In this document: positions 1-11,622 of the stretch, piece after piece
How positions within the stretch are numbered: position 1 is the first letter of the stretch
Layout: each line of letters opens with the position of its first letter
Assembly: GCA_052174455.1 (NCBI GenBank)
Contig: JBQMRP010000004.1
Location: 558,001-622,000, forward strand
Direction: 5' to 3'
DNA: 64,000 nt
Source of the DNA: Arsenophonus sp052174455
Lineage (GTDB): Bacteria > Pseudomonadota > Gammaproteobacteria > Enterobacterales > Enterobacteriaceae
Notes under the pieces: generated by a model
Database searches by the model: none
What the model saw: only the letters and a program-made list of their open reading frames with translations
What the model was told of the DNA's origin: nothing
Translations under genes and position numbers: made by a program

Positions 1-417
1 GTTTCCTTAGAAACTTGATCAAGATTCAAGTCCCGAAAAAATTGCAGAACGCTTAAATAAATCGGTAGATAATGTTATCCAGATGTGTTGCTGCTAAATA
101 AACGGATTTATTTTGTTAATACTCTGATCGCTCCTAATTTAGATAAAGCATTACTTGCTATATTATATAATTATAATCATTTAAAAGTAGAAAGGGAACT
201 ATCCATATTAACAAGTATGAAAGAAAGAATTATTAAATCCCTGGTTGAACTTTATAAAATAACGTTAAGTGTTATCTAGCCGTTTTATTTTATTAGGTTA
301 TGAATCGGAAACGTTAGGAGGTAGAGCGAGAGATTGTCATTTATAGAAGAGAATTCATTAGATACAGCTTGAAGTCTTTCGCCTATTAAAAGATATTTTC
401 ATAATCAAGATCTTAGT
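1..417 (+). pseudogene. rpoS: rpoS pseudogene, 3' part (sigma S)
   Basis: This is a remnant of the stationary-phase sigma factor RpoS, and only the C-terminal half lies in the window. Frames shift repeatedly, but conserved pieces appear in order: a piece like SPEKIAERLNKSV (sigma region 3) at about 30-70, then LNKRI..VNT..P near 100-130, EKALL-like DKALLAIL near 140, and LLGYESETL near 295-315, which matches the LLGYEAATL stretch before region 4.2. The helix-turn-helix part is scrambled. The 3' end is cut at about 418 by the terminal repeat of an IS256-type element. Loss of RpoS is known in host-restricted symbionts. The identification rests on several short matches in the right order, and no functional protein is possible from this stretch. 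Confidence 0.75.
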
Positions 418-1845
418 GAGTTATTATCAAATCTAATATAAAAGGTTAGGGTGTTACGCTACCCTCTTATTATTTATAAATCTGTTTTCATTTTTAAATT
501 GAATGTTGTTTACTAGCAGGCTTAAAAGATCAAATCCCTTAACAGGTTGCAGTTTTTTTAGTAGATGGAAGTAGTTTAAATACCGATAAAAGGATTGTTG
601 TTATTAAACTATAATTTTTCGTGCCTTAGTTTCGTAGTCTCAGTGTCACAAAAATGTGATTTAATCGGATTTGTCGTTCTTATTGATGCTCAGTACGACT
701 GACTGACAAGAAGTTCGTAGAATGCCAGCTATTCTTCTCCCTCTTTCTTCTAGCTTCTTCATCGCTGCAGGATGCAACTTCGCAAAACCTTGCCAACAAA
801 ATATCAAGGGCTTTATCAGCGATATTACAGATCTGTGCTAGCCAATACCTCTCTCCTCCCCTCAATCTCATCTTAAGTTTTAGTTGCGTCTTTTAGGAGT
901 GAAACCAGCACATCAGGTATTTTATCTACCCTCTACCAAATAACATTTGTACTGCGTGCTAGAAATATCTTTGGCTATTGCATTCTAAAATCAATAGCAC
1001 CACGTCTTTTATAATAAGCCTGAGAGATACGGTTAAACCATACGTGCTTACAAACATTCAGAAGTTTAGTCAATTCGCTTCTAATTCTTGATAAGAATCT
1101 TCGAGTGTAACAAGTTTCTTATATCCATGATGAGTAATCTTAATACTAACTAGTAGGAAAAGGCGATTAGTTTGCTTGACAGGTCAGTCTTTATGCCATC
1201 AGCATAAAATAAACGTAGGTGTATCACTTAAATCAGGAAGGGGTGGGTACCGGTAATCCCTGCTTACACTTTTTAAGTTATCGCTATTTCAATTTACTGA
1301 TGGTAATGAAGGGAAGGTCATGTATTTTTCAAGGTAAGTGCGCTTATAGCTTCGTGAAAACCACCGTTGGTATGCTTTACAGGTACATGCAACCCATGGT
1401 AGCAGCTCTTCGCCGATTTTTCATACGCTTCAGATAAAGGTAGTAATAATGAGTCATTGAAGCATATTTCATCGCTGGTTTACGCCCATACACCACTCTC
1501 TTAAGAGCTTTAATCTTAATATCGCTAATAGCAGTTTATATGGTTCATTATAGTAAATAACCGTTACGCTCGACAGTATGGACGCTAGTTAACAAGGTTA
1601 ACATTTTGTATCTTATTGCAGCATGGTTTCTAACTGCTTATTTTCAACAGTAGTGCCTAATTTATTTACTACCATTACGGATAAATTTATTGAAGATATT
1701 ATAGGTAATATATAGTATTGCGAATACTTCTAAGATAAACTTTTATGGCATATTATCTCTCTGTTGTTAAAATCATCCACTAAATTAATCAGAAGAGTTA
1801 CGCCACCATTTCTGAAACTCCATGCACCAGAAATGAGCATAACTC
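418..1845 (-). mobile_element. IS256-family element, decayed, full length
   Basis: The element is bounded by imperfect terminal inverted repeats. The 3' end reads like GAGTTATTAGTAAATCTG and the 5' end like GAGTTATGCTCATTTCTG, here at 1845 in reverse. Inside, on the minus strand, lie scrambled pieces of a Mutator-type (IS256) transposase: the VRNGY..RTIQT..G region, the RYIYF.ADG region, and the RTTNPIE block close to the C terminus. Stop codons and frameshifts are frequent in all frames. It has landed in the end of rpoS. The family assignment is confident; ends are good to a few bases. Confidence 0.8.
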
Positions 1846-1877
1846 TATTTTGAGCCGATGTTATATGTCGTTCTATT

Positions 1878-2642
1878 AGGTAAGGTGATCGCCTTTGTCT
1901 TCTGTGATTATGTTGGTGTCATTCCTACCTCATGGACGTAAGGAGTTCATTACGCTTGAAGATATTTATAAAGAGTTAGAAGGGGGGTATTAGTAGTGAA
2001 CTTCTGAATGCTTTATGAGGCATGAATTTAATCATATCTTTCAGGATTATTGCAGGAGACGGGTCGTGAGTTTTTGTAATGCAATAGAAAAATATTCCTG
2101 AACATGCGGCCCCAACACTTCTGGTACATAAATAGCTAATCTAGTGATTTCACTACATAAAAGCACGCAACTGAAAGTTTAAGGGTGAGCCCTGTCGTAG
2201 ATTTGGTTAGCAGAGAGCCGCGATGCCGCTAATAAAGTCCTTGATATTTTGTTGGTAAAGTTTTTTAACGAAGTACTATCTCCTGCAGCGATGAAGAAGT
2301 TGAAAAAAAAAGCGAGGAGAACAGCTAGCATTCTACGATTTCCCATCAGTGTACTAGACGTAAATAAGAACGATGAATCCGATTCAATTAACTTTTGTGA
2401 CGTAAGCCTATAAATCTGACGCGCTAAGAACTATGGTTTGAGAAAACAATCCCTTAAATGATATTTAAGCTTATTTCTTTCCTTGCTCAGAAAATCTGGA
2501 ACTGGTTAAAAAAAAAGGGGGTTGACCTGTTGGGATAACCCATGGAATAAACAAGATCCAATTTAAGGATAAAAAACAGATTTATCAAACATCAAAGAAT
2601 AGGATAACTTGACCGTCTTATACTAAGATTTGCTGATAGCTC
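1878..2642 (+). mobile_element. IS256-family element, 3' half only
   Basis: This is the C-terminal half of the same transposase in the opposite orientation to the preceding copy. It starts abruptly at the segment equivalent to transposase residues GKxIAFV.CDYVGV and runs to the 3' terminal repeat near 2642. The block encoding FPISVLDV..RTMNPIQ (equivalent to the FP..HW..IRTTNPIE motif) is at about 2340-2390. The 5' half is missing, which suggests a deletion or recombination with the neighbouring inverted copy. Confidence 0.7.
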
Positions 2643-2649
2643 AGGAATT

Positions 2650-2935
2650 TTCATGCGATTTACTAGTAAATGATTAAAAGGAAAAACATTTTCGCAGGGG
2701 AATTAACTACAACTTCTTAAACAGGCGATAGCATCATCGACAAATGATAGGAAATAATGGCTATAATCTATCAGTGTCATTTTGTTTTTGTTCGTTAGCA
2801 AGACTAAATTTAGATATATTATAATGCTTAGCCAAAATAGACTCAGGACTTTTCTTGTCTGAAAAGTATTCTAATTTTATGTGTTGTGGTTACTTGATAA
2901 TGGAGATTGATTATTATGGTAGTTGTATTTAACTA
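2650..2935 (-). mobile_element. IS481-family fragment (5' end)
   Basis: The sequence matches the 5' part of the IS481-type element seen more completely at 7230-8136 and 58800-59750; shared landmarks are a TTTTCGCAGGRRA-like stretch and the ACTTGATAATGGAG-like end. Only the first third of the element remains. There is no open frame. Confidence 0.55.
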
Positions 2936-3155
2936 TATTAAACCATCAGTATCTATCTTGCCATGAATAAAGTTATACAACGAGAATCTATATAACAATT
3001 CGGGACTAAATATTTAACTAATAAAATTTAAATAAAAACACCGATAAATAATAAATAGTTAATCATCTATCATACAAAAATAAAATGTGTAAAATATTTA
3101 ACCGTTTTTTATCTGTTTTTGCTAAAAACCTTATTTTTATTTAAAAAGGTGTATA

Positions 3156-4496
3156 ATGCATTCATCTGATGTTATCAAGCGTTCACTTTATTCGCTAAGT
3201 TGGCCTATTTTTATTGATATATTGTTACATTTTTTAACATTATTTATTAATACTTATATGGTTAGTCATGTATCAACCGCTTATCTAGCAGCAATGGGAG
3301 TAGGAAATCAAGTTTTTGATCTTTTTATTACCATTTTTAACTTTATCAGTGTAGGATGCAGTGTTGTTATTGCTCAATATTTAGGAGTAGGTAAAAAAGA
3401 AAAGGCTAGTCAAGCCATTCATATTTCTATTGCTTTTAATTTCTTATTAGGCTTTATCAGTGCCGCAATTATTCTACTCTTTAGCTATAAGATACTTGGT
3501 ATTATGAATATACCAATACATTTGCTAGATTATGGATATGCTTACTTACATATTCTTGGTTTATGTTTAATACCAGAAGCAATTTCAATCATATTAGCGG
3601 CTTGTTTACGTGTTTATGGTAAATCACAACCGGCAATGTGGGTAACATTTATTGCCAATTTAATTACTATTTTCGGTAATATTATCGTTTTATATGGTTT
3701 TTTTGGCTTACCTCAATATGGCTTAATTGGTGTTGCTTGGTCTACAGCAATTGGTCGTATAGTTGCTATTATATTGCTTTTCTTTTTGCTATTTAGTGGC
3801 CTTAGGATCAAATTTGTTCTCACTTTACTGTTCCAATGGTCAAAAAGTATGTTGAATAAAATATTACATATCGGACTTCCTTCTGCAGGCGAAAATTTAG
3901 TTTGGATTTTACATTATATGGTTGCTTCTACTTTCATCGGTTTAATGGGAGAAACTTCTTTAGCTGCTCAAACCCTCTATTTCCAACTTTCACTATTTAT
4001 TATGCTATTTGGTATTTCCATTAGCATTGGTAATGAAATTATGGTGGGTCATTTAGTCGGCGCCAAGCGATTTGAAGATGCATATCAGCGAGGGTTAAAA
4101 AGTTTAAAATGGGGATTTTTTATTACCATTGGTGTAGTATTTTTCTTCTGGTTATTTCGTATACCTCTATTGGAAATAATTACTGAAGATCACAATATAA
4201 TAAAATTATTACTTCCGCTTTTCTTACTTTCTGTTTTTCTTGAGCCTGGTAGAACACTAAATATTGTTATGGTAAATGCCTTACGTGCTGCTGGTGATGC
4301 TCGCTTTCCCTTCTGCACTGCGCTTATTTCTATGTGGGGTATTGCGATACCAATTAGTTATTTTTTAGGTTTAAAAATGGAAATGGGATTATTAGGAATT
4401 TGGCTTGGATTTCTATGTGATGAATGGTTACGAGGTTTAACTAATGCCTGGCGTTGGTATTCTAAACGTTGGCAAACCAAGCGTATTGATATATAA
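3156..4496 (+). CDS. MATE-family multidrug/toxin efflux transporter
   Basis: A 446-residue inner-membrane protein of the MATE family, which exports cationic drugs or metabolites in exchange for H+ or Na+. The sequence is hydrophobic throughout with about 12 predicted membrane segments in two related halves. The first half has the characteristic P.F.D.....L..F.....VS...TAYLAAMGVGNQVF region (residues 15-55), and the second half repeats it with GLPSAGENLVW and SLAAQTL (about 240-280). A good Shine-Dalgarno sequence (AAAAGG) lies 7 bases before the ATG. The closest functional guess is a YeeO-type exporter, but MATE subfamilies cannot be told apart safely by eye. Its frame is fully intact between decayed insertion sequences, so it is probably under selection. 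Confidence 0.9.
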   Translation: MHSSDVIKRSLYSLSWPIFIDILLHFLTLFINTYMVSHVSTAYLAAMGVGNQVFDLFITIFNFISVGCSVVIAQYLGVGKKEKASQAIHISIAFNFLLGFISAAIILLFSYKILGIMNIPIHLLDYGYAYLHILGLCLIPEAISIILAACLRVYGKSQPAMWVTFIANLITIFGNIIVLYGFFGLPQYGLIGVAWSTAIGRIVAIILLFFLLFSGLRIKFVLTLLFQWSKSMLNKILHIGLPSAGENLVWILHYMVASTFIGLMGETSLAAQTLYFQLSLFIMLFGISISIGNEIMVGHLVGAKRFEDAYQRGLKSLKWGFFITIGVVFFFWLFRIPLLEIITEDHNIIKLLLPLFLLSVFLEPGRTLNIVMVNALRAAGDARFPFCTALISMWGIAIPISYFLGLKMEMGLLGIWLGFLCDEWLRGLTNAWRWYSKRWQTKRIDI

Positions 4497-4915
4497 TATC
4501 ATTTTATTTTGTTGTCTTTAAGTAACTCAGGTAGCTACAAATAACCCATAAACTAATACTTTCAGTTAATAATACAAATTATTGAAAAATTTTTTCTTTA
4601 GATAAATATAAATCAATAAAGACCATCAACTATTACATTTTAATGTATCTCACTATTTTACCACTGACGATTCCAATGGAATTAATGCAAACATTGTATG
4701 CTTGAATATTCAGCTACAAGCCTGATGATATATAATAGCTAATATTCCTTTATAAGATAAAAAGTTATCAGTATGGCGATATAATATCCTTTTTCCATTA
4801 TTTTGATAATTTCGCCAATTTAATTGTTTAATAAAGATAAATAATTATCAATTGAATGGTATTTTATATGCTAATTTAGTCATAAACGCAAAAATAGATT
4901 TTGAATAGTTAACTT
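4497..4915. other. gene-free AT-rich spacer
   Basis: About 420 bases between the MATE gene and the next IS256 copy. I see no open frame of useful length, no tRNA-like structure and no protein I recognise. It is probably the eroded remains of former genes. Confidence 0.5.
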
Positions 4916-6309
4916 AAAGTTATTAGCAAATCTGTTGTATGATACAGGATAAGTTTCATTTTTATACTTCGTAAATCTATTCTATATCCTTAATTTAGGC
5001 GTTGTTTATCATCAGGATTAGCAATGAAATCTTGCTTAACCGCTCTCCAAGATTTCTAATCAAACGGAAGTAGCTAAAACAACATTGAAAGAGTTTTTCT
5101 TGAATAACAGTACTTCGCATATGTCAAGCTTAGTAGCTTTACTACTATAAAAGCTAACTCAATTGGATTCGTCGTTTTTATTTACTCTCAGTGTGCTAAT
5201 GAGAAGTCGTGAGATGCTAACAGTTCCTCTCAATTTTTTTTCAGCTTCTTGATCGCTGAAGGATATTCGCTAAATCCATTTGTCAATAAAACATCAATGA
5301 ATTTATTAGCAACATCGCGGCTCTCTGCTATTCAAATCTCCCATAGGGCTCACCTTTAAACTTTCGGTTACATACTTTTGGAAAGTAAAGGCAGTGCATT
5401 TTAGCTATTTTATGTACCCAGCAGCGTTATGTTGGTGCCGCATGTTCAGAAATATCTTTGTTATTGCATTGCAAAACTAATGCTCCATCTCATTGTAGTA
5501 AATCTAAGAGATATAGTTAAACTACGCGCGCTTACAAGCTATTAAGAAGTTTAGCCAATTCGCTTCTAACTATTGATAAAGCATCTTCGAGTACAATAAG
5601 CTCCTTATATCCATGATCAGTAACGTCAATAATAACTAATAGGCAAAGGCGATCAACTTGCCTGACAGGAGAGTTATGTTATTAGAATAAAAATAAACGT
5701 AGGTGTATCACTTAAATTACGCAGCTACCATTGCCTGTACTATTTAATTCATTGCTGTTTCAATATGCTGATGGTACTTTTGAAGCAGAGCATTTGTTTT
5801 TCACTATGAATGTACTTAGAGTTTAGTAAAAATTACCAATGATATGCCTCGTACATACAGGCATGGCTAGAATACTTTGATATTTTGTTCCCTTCAGATA
5901 AATAAAGAAGTAATATACAAGTTATTGAAGTATATTAGGTTTTTTCTGTGATCCATAACATTAGGTACTTTTAATCTCAACATCGCCAATACCCATCGTC
6001 TTGTTTAGCTCGATGAGTAATAAAAATTATGAACGACGATATGGTGACGCTTTTTAACAAAAACTGACGTTGAGGATGTTGTTATAATAATGGTTTCGAA
6101 CTCTGCCTAAACAGCGATGGTATGATCTACCTGACAAAATTACGGATGAATTCATTGAAGGGAATTACGGTAATATCTAGTTTCGCGGATACCTCAGGTA
6201 GATTTCATGATATATCAATCTAAATATGATTGAAATCATCCACGGAAGCAATCAGCAGGATACCGCCATCTTCTCCGAAACTCCATACATTAGAATAAAT
6301 ACAATTCAG
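4916..6309 (-). mobile_element. IS256-family element, decayed, full length
   Basis: The 3' terminal repeat begins near 4916 (AGTTATTAGCAAATCTG) and the 5' repeat ends near 6309. The order of decayed transposase segments on the minus strand is the same as in the other copies. It sits between the MATE gene and yqjA, about 110 bases beyond the stop of yqjA. Confidence 0.8.
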
Positions 6310-6421
6310 TTTGTTATATTAAAATATAAAAATAATTATATTAGTATAAAATTTGATAAACAGTTTAACCAAAAGGTATGCTTTTAGTAGGAAGTGAGCA
6401 ATAGCATAAATTAGATTGGAT

Positions 6422-7090
6422 TTAAGGATTACGACGATTAAATTTTTTCTTTAGTACTACGGCTATACTGCCTATTAGGCCAATAAAAAGCAAAATAATT
6501 GGGATTAGAATCAAAATACTCATGATCTGGTGTTCGTAATATTGAAAGAGAGGACTCTTACCGAAGATATAACCAATAGTAGATAAAATCAATACCCAAA
6601 GTAATCCACTAAGCCAATTAAAAAACTGGAAGCGTCCATTAGGTAAACCGGATAGACCAGCTATGATAGGTAGTATTGTTCTTATAAAAGCAAGAAAACG
6701 GCCTATAAGTAGTGCTGTCAATCCATGGCGATGGAAAAGGCTATAAGCACGTTGCTGATAATGCTCAGGTAGATGAGAGAGCCAATTTTGCGCGATTTTA
6801 TTGTTTCCTAGCCATTTACCTTGGAGATATCCAACCCAGCAACCTAAACTAGCACCAGCAGTTAAGATAATAATTGTTAATGGATAATTAATAGTGCCTT
6901 TAGCTATTAGAACGCCTACTAGGATGAGTAGGCTGTCACCAGGTAAAAAAGCAGCAGGTAATATTCCATTTTCCAAAAATAATATTATAAATAATATAGT
7001 GTAAATAGCCCATACTAATGAAGGATTCATTATCATATTGTAATCTTGATGCCAGAGTGCAAAAAAAAGTTCTTTAACTAATTTCATCAA
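6422..7090 (-). CDS. yqjA: DedA-family membrane protein YqjA
   Basis: A 222-residue inner-membrane protein of the DedA (SNARE-associated) family. E. coli YqjA (220 aa) is a putative proton-dependent transporter needed for envelope homeostasis and alkaline and drug tolerance; recent work on the family links it to undecaprenyl-phosphate or phospholipid flipping. Visible signatures are LENGILPAAFLPGDSLL (about 39-56), with the key acidic E and D residues, and GRFLAFIRTILPIIAG (about 131-146), with the conserved arginines. The match to E. coli YqjA runs end to end, including the N-terminal ALW.QDY piece. In E. coli yqjA lies a few genes from alx, as it does here (alx at 11623), so the region keeps ancestral neighbours although the genes between them are gone. 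No partner gene is adjacent. Confidence 0.93.
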   Translation of the reverse strand: MMKLVKELFFALWHQDYNMIMNPSLVWAIYTILFIILFLENGILPAAFLPGDSLLILVGVLIAKGTINYPLTIIILTAGASLGCWVGYLQGKWLGNNKIAQNWLSHLPEHYQQRAYSLFHRHGLTALLIGRFLAFIRTILPIIAGLSGLPNGRFQFFNWLSGLLWVLILSTIGYIFGKSPLFQYYEHQIMSILILIPIILLFIGLIGSIAVVLKKKFNRRNP

Positions 7091-7229
7091 GTGTTTCCTA
7101 AATACTGTTATTTTTAAACCTAATTGGCAGTTGTGTTATCTATTATCTCTTATTGTAGATAATGCGATCCTGGTTAAAAAAGTTGTAATATAAGTATTAT
7201 ATTCTGGAGGATAGTATGTTTTTATAATT

Positions 7230-8136
7230 TAAGTTTAACTTTGAATCAATCTTTCATAGACTGCAATGGAGTTTTACTACCCAATACTGATTGGGGTAAT
7301 TCTTGATTGTAAAATAAAACATATCGATATAGAGTGATATCAAAAGCTTTTTACCACAATTGAAAAATGATGGCTTTGTAGCCACTTTTACACGTCCATT
7401 AAATCACTCGACCATACCATTCGTTTAAGGATGAATCGATGGTCTTTAAGTTACTGTTCTATACTAAGCTATATACAATAAACAGGGGAATTTCCGTTTT
7501 TCGGTGCTAAATGTTTTTTTTAGATTCAAAAGGCGGTTTTTAAATTTCTTACTATTACCTGTAAGTACCCAATAGATCCTAGAGATATGCTTGATTAAAA
7601 TCATGTAAAAAACGTCGAGCGTCGGCCGTAGTTTTTAGGTTTTAAATAGGGATAAACCCATTGAGTGACATGATCTATGTTTATAAAAAAGATAACGTTG
7701 TGAAGTTTTGTGTGATATTTGTGGATACATTTCAGATCTACTATGTAGATAAGCAATCTTATAGCTTTTAAATGCTTTATGCTTCGACTTCGTAGTCTTT
7801 TTTCCTTATTTAACGAAAATTTACCTCTGCTTCTGCATAAACGGCGATGCAAACTAGGTTAAGATACAACAGGGTTCAGGAATTTACGTACGACTACTAT
7901 TAGATCGACGAGAGGGAGGAAAGCATTTTTCGCAGGAAAGTAACTACAGCTGCTTGATCGTGCTAACAGCGTTATCGGCAAACAATGGGGAATATGACTC
8001 TGATCATTAACATCATCTTGTTTCTATCCTTTAATAACAGCAAATTTAGATATGTCATAACGCTTATCAAGGTAGATTCAAACTCCTTATTGACAGGAAG
8101 AGTAGGACTAATTTTAGGGGGGTTGCAGTTACTTGA
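7230..8136 (-). mobile_element. IS481-family element, decayed
   Basis: The minus strand encodes pieces of a DDE integrase-type transposase. The NGMVE.FNGRVK motif, with its catalytic glutamate, is followed by YIDMFYF..K.YPNQ..V and KLHCSL*KIDSKLN. These match the IS481 pattern of NGMVERFNGR, LYN..LPQ.ALKSKTP and a C-terminal K-rich tail. The N-terminal half (HRRLCRSRGK at about 7820-7850) is also visible. Stops and frameshifts break it throughout. An IS256 copy begins where its 5' end would continue. Confidence 0.72.
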
Positions 8137-11100
8137 TAGTTGTTAGAAAATTTAGTGCATGGGAATTCGGGCTAAGTTTTATTCTTATGCTTCATGAATT
8201 TACTCTTCATCCTTAAATTAGATGTTGTTATCATCAGGATTAGAAATAAAATTCTACTTAACCGATCTCCCAGCATTTTAATTAGACGGAAGGAGCTAAA
8301 TATCATTAAAATAGTTATTTTCTTAAATTATAGCGCTTCGCGCGTCAACTTTATATTCTCACTGCCGTAAAAAAAATCCGATTTAATCGGCTCCGTCGTT
8401 CTTATTGACGCTCAATGCGCTGACAAGAAATCGTAAAATACCAGCAACTCTTTTCACTCTTTTCCCAACTTTATTTATCGCTGAATAATACGCTGAAACC
8501 CTTGTCGATAAAACATCAAAAGCTTTATTAGCAATATCGTGGATTTCTGCTAACAAAATCTCCTGTAGATTACTCTTAACTTTCGGTTGGTTGCCTTTAT
8601 GGTGAAGTCAACGCATCAGCTATTTTGTGTACTCAACAGCATTGCTGCTATATATCCAGAACATCTTTACCATTATCATTCCAAAATCAAGGGTACTTGG
8701 TCTTCTGTAGTGATTATAGAAGATACGGTTAAGCTTAGCATTCACCAGCTATTAAAAAGTTATACTAATTTTGCTTCTGACTCTCGATAAGCATTTTCAA
8801 GCGCAACGATATCCTTATATCTATGCGAAGTGACATCGATAATGATCAGCAGATAAAGACGATCAGCTTGCTTTGGCAGATGATACTTATGTCTTTAGCC
8901 AAGAAATAAACGTAGCGCATATCGTTTAAATCACGTAGTTACCATTGTCTGCGCTCTTCAATGAAGATAATACACTATGATAGAAGTTTTTGTACAGATA
9001 TCCTGCATCTGGATGTTCATGATCTGAGTATTATTTTATACTCTACGATATATGAATTTTTAGAAATTCATATAGATAATTTAAAATAAACCTCCTAGAA
9101 TGTGTAAACTTAGTAAATCATGAAAACAACATGTTATTTTACATTATTATACGACTTTTTATCTAAAGCGTTTTATGATCTCTCTAAAAAATTAATAATG
9201 AAGAGCAACTGTTTTTATCATACTACAAAGAGGATACATAGCAATGCGCTATCCTCTCGGTCCACATTCTTTTCTCGATACATGAATATTATATTCGCTT
9301 TTAGTCATAATTATCCTAGGTTTTGAGCAATGGGCCCAGGATAAGACGATGATGTTGAATATAACTACATTAAAGAATAATGACTAAAAGTATTCTTGCC
9401 AATAAATTCATTACCTATAAGGAATTAGGATAATCCCTATTTCCTTTGTCTCTCTTGAAGAAACACAAAGATAACTGAAGGCGAATAGACATTCACGAAT
9501 TCGATCAGGATGACGATTTCTATTTCTCTGGTAAAATACCCAGAGAGCAATTTATGCAGATATATATTCTCACAACTGAACTACTTTCACTATTGATGAA
9601 ATCTGGAATAACTTTATTAAAAATATGTTGAAAATATCAACTTGTGGACCCAATTTCTGTGTATCTGTCAAGCAAATCTTTATCTGCGGCACTTTGTGCC
9701 ATTGGCACCAAGGCTTAGCACCACTGCTTTATATATTCTGAATATTGTTCAACTTCTTTTCTGTCAAAACATAAATTCAAAAACCTGCAGTTCATGCGAC
9801 GTCAAAATTACTGAGGAATGGTTAAAAGCGCAGGTTTATATTTTACCCAACTGCAATTAGCATACATTACTTTTATTATCTCTCGTTTTCTTTAGTTTTT
9901 CAAAAATAACTGACTAGATACTCAACGTTCTATTTTGCATCGTCGCCACATCTGAGCGGTATGTGCAGTTACAATATCAGATATCGAAATTGGTATCTTC
10001 TATGCCTTTTAGATTTATTCTAAAGAATTTAATCAATAATCGGCATATTTATATCTCTGTCACTCGTGGTAGTTTGGATATTAAACATGCTGTATGAAAG
10101 GATCTGTTTTAAAAAAAAAGCGATAGAAGCAATCTAGTGAGGAATTATCATCCGACTGATGCGTCAAACTATGACTTGATAAGTTCCAGTGTTTTTCCTG
10201 TTCTTGTGTACATATCCACCATAGGAAGGTAGTGACAACGTTACCTGAAGGTACATACGGAAGTTACTGGAAATACGCTTACTAAAAAAGACGAAAAAGG
10301 GGCTGTGGCATATTGTAAAATATCTCTAGCGCTACCTTAAACGCCTCGGTATCCGTATTAAAACTGTGGCATTACCGAAAAAAATGGGATTCTTGTACAT
10401 CATTACTATGACCATCAGACTAAGCAGTACTGGCAGTAGACCTTGAGTAGGAAAAGATGATTTTGGCTATATTAAAATCATATTCCAATCAGACATTTTA
10501 AGATGATCCATTACTATAATTTCTTCTCGAATCGTAATCGTAAATGAGTCACACTATTACCGAAGATGTATAAGGCGCTAAAGATAATAGCTCGCAAAAA
10601 CCGGGTTAGCCTGTTCTGACAAAATGATTCTTGCAGATAGATCCGTACAAATGTAGTCTGTATGACGATAAGCTATTTTTAGGGACACTTAGGTTGGTAA
10701 ATAGGTAACGGAATTGTTATCAGAAATAATGTATAAAATGAAAAAACGATTGTTATTAATCCAAATCCTATGGTTAATATCTCTAGATTAATAGATTAGG
10801 TCAAAGAATACATACGATGAAATTTTAGCTTACAATAGACGCAGTAACCCAATTTCTATCTTTTTTAGCAAAAAAGATACTTTTGATCTTTTTTTAAAAG
10901 TGACTTAAGTTTTTAACCATTGAGTTATTAGTATTTGAGTCTACTGATATTACTTGTACAAGTAGACAACATGCTTTTCATCGTGAATCGCCCTCTAGAA
11001 TCATAAAAATCACCACTGGATATATCTCACAACTATTCAGACAAGATAGCAACTTTTTACATTTTTTCACGTCCCATATAAGGAAGTAGTAATAAGTTGT

Positions 11101-11477
11101 TGAAACATATTTTATTGCCATCGCGATCCTAACCTTAGGTACTTTAATCTCAATATCGCCATATCAGTTTGTACGGTTGGTTGTGGTACATAATCGTTAC
11201 GGACGACGGCATAGCTGACCGTTAACAAGGCACTGTTCAGTAGGGTTATCGCATCATGGCTTCAAGCTATAACCTAAAGATTGCTGCTATCAACTCCCGG
11301 TAGCATTAGGGATGAGTTCATACAAGGGGGATCGCAGATAATATTTAGTTTTACGGATATCTATAAGGGTAGATTTTTTATGAATTCATCTCTCTGTTGT
11401 TGAAATTATTTACTAAATTAATTAGCAGGATAGGTCACTTTTTATGAAACCCTCTACACTAGAGTAGAGCATAACTT
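8137..11477 (-). mobile_element. IS256-family element split by an IS91 element
   Basis: The two halves of a minus-strand IS256 copy lie on either side of an IS91-type element. The 3' half is 8137 to about 8968 and the 5' half is about 10956-11477. The halves join in the middle of the transposase segment that is continuous in the other copies. Terminal repeats are visible at both outer ends. The nesting shows that the IS91-type element arrived after this IS256 copy. The right end lies about 145 bases before alx. Confidence 0.72.
8970..10955 (+). mobile_element. IS91-family element, decayed, nested in IS256
   Basis: The plus strand encodes scrambled pieces of a Y2 (rolling-circle, HUH) transposase. 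There is a zinc-finger-like stretch CQN.NSKTCSSCDVK at about 9760-9815, matching the CKSKACSSCG.KATE.W motif. It is followed by ITFTLPHLF..FF-like fragments, then pieces near 10170-10600 matching KYLKRPP, HYYDHQTKQY and IPIRHFKMI.YY. No frame is open for more than about 70 codons. Elements of this family transpose without target duplication and have no terminal inverted repeats, so ends are estimated from where the IS256 halves break off. Confidence 0.72.
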
Positions 11478-11622
11478 TTATGTTGTAAGTGAGACCTTAT
11501 TAATAGGCGAGATTTATTTATAATTTAAATTAGCAGAATAGAAGCCTATGAAGATTAAAATGGATTATAATGATTGAGTTTTCTATGAGAATTGACTGTT
11601 TTTTTCATTTCTAGGAACTAAA

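Noticed and set aside
85..279. Open frame of 64 codons as a small gene
   Set aside because: It reads as the region 3/4 junction of RpoS with neighbouring RpoS similarity in other frames, so it is a pseudogene fragment.
9120..9860. Open frames of 68 and 72 codons as small genes
   Set aside because: Both lie inside the nested IS91 element, and the second contains its CSSCDVK transposase motif.
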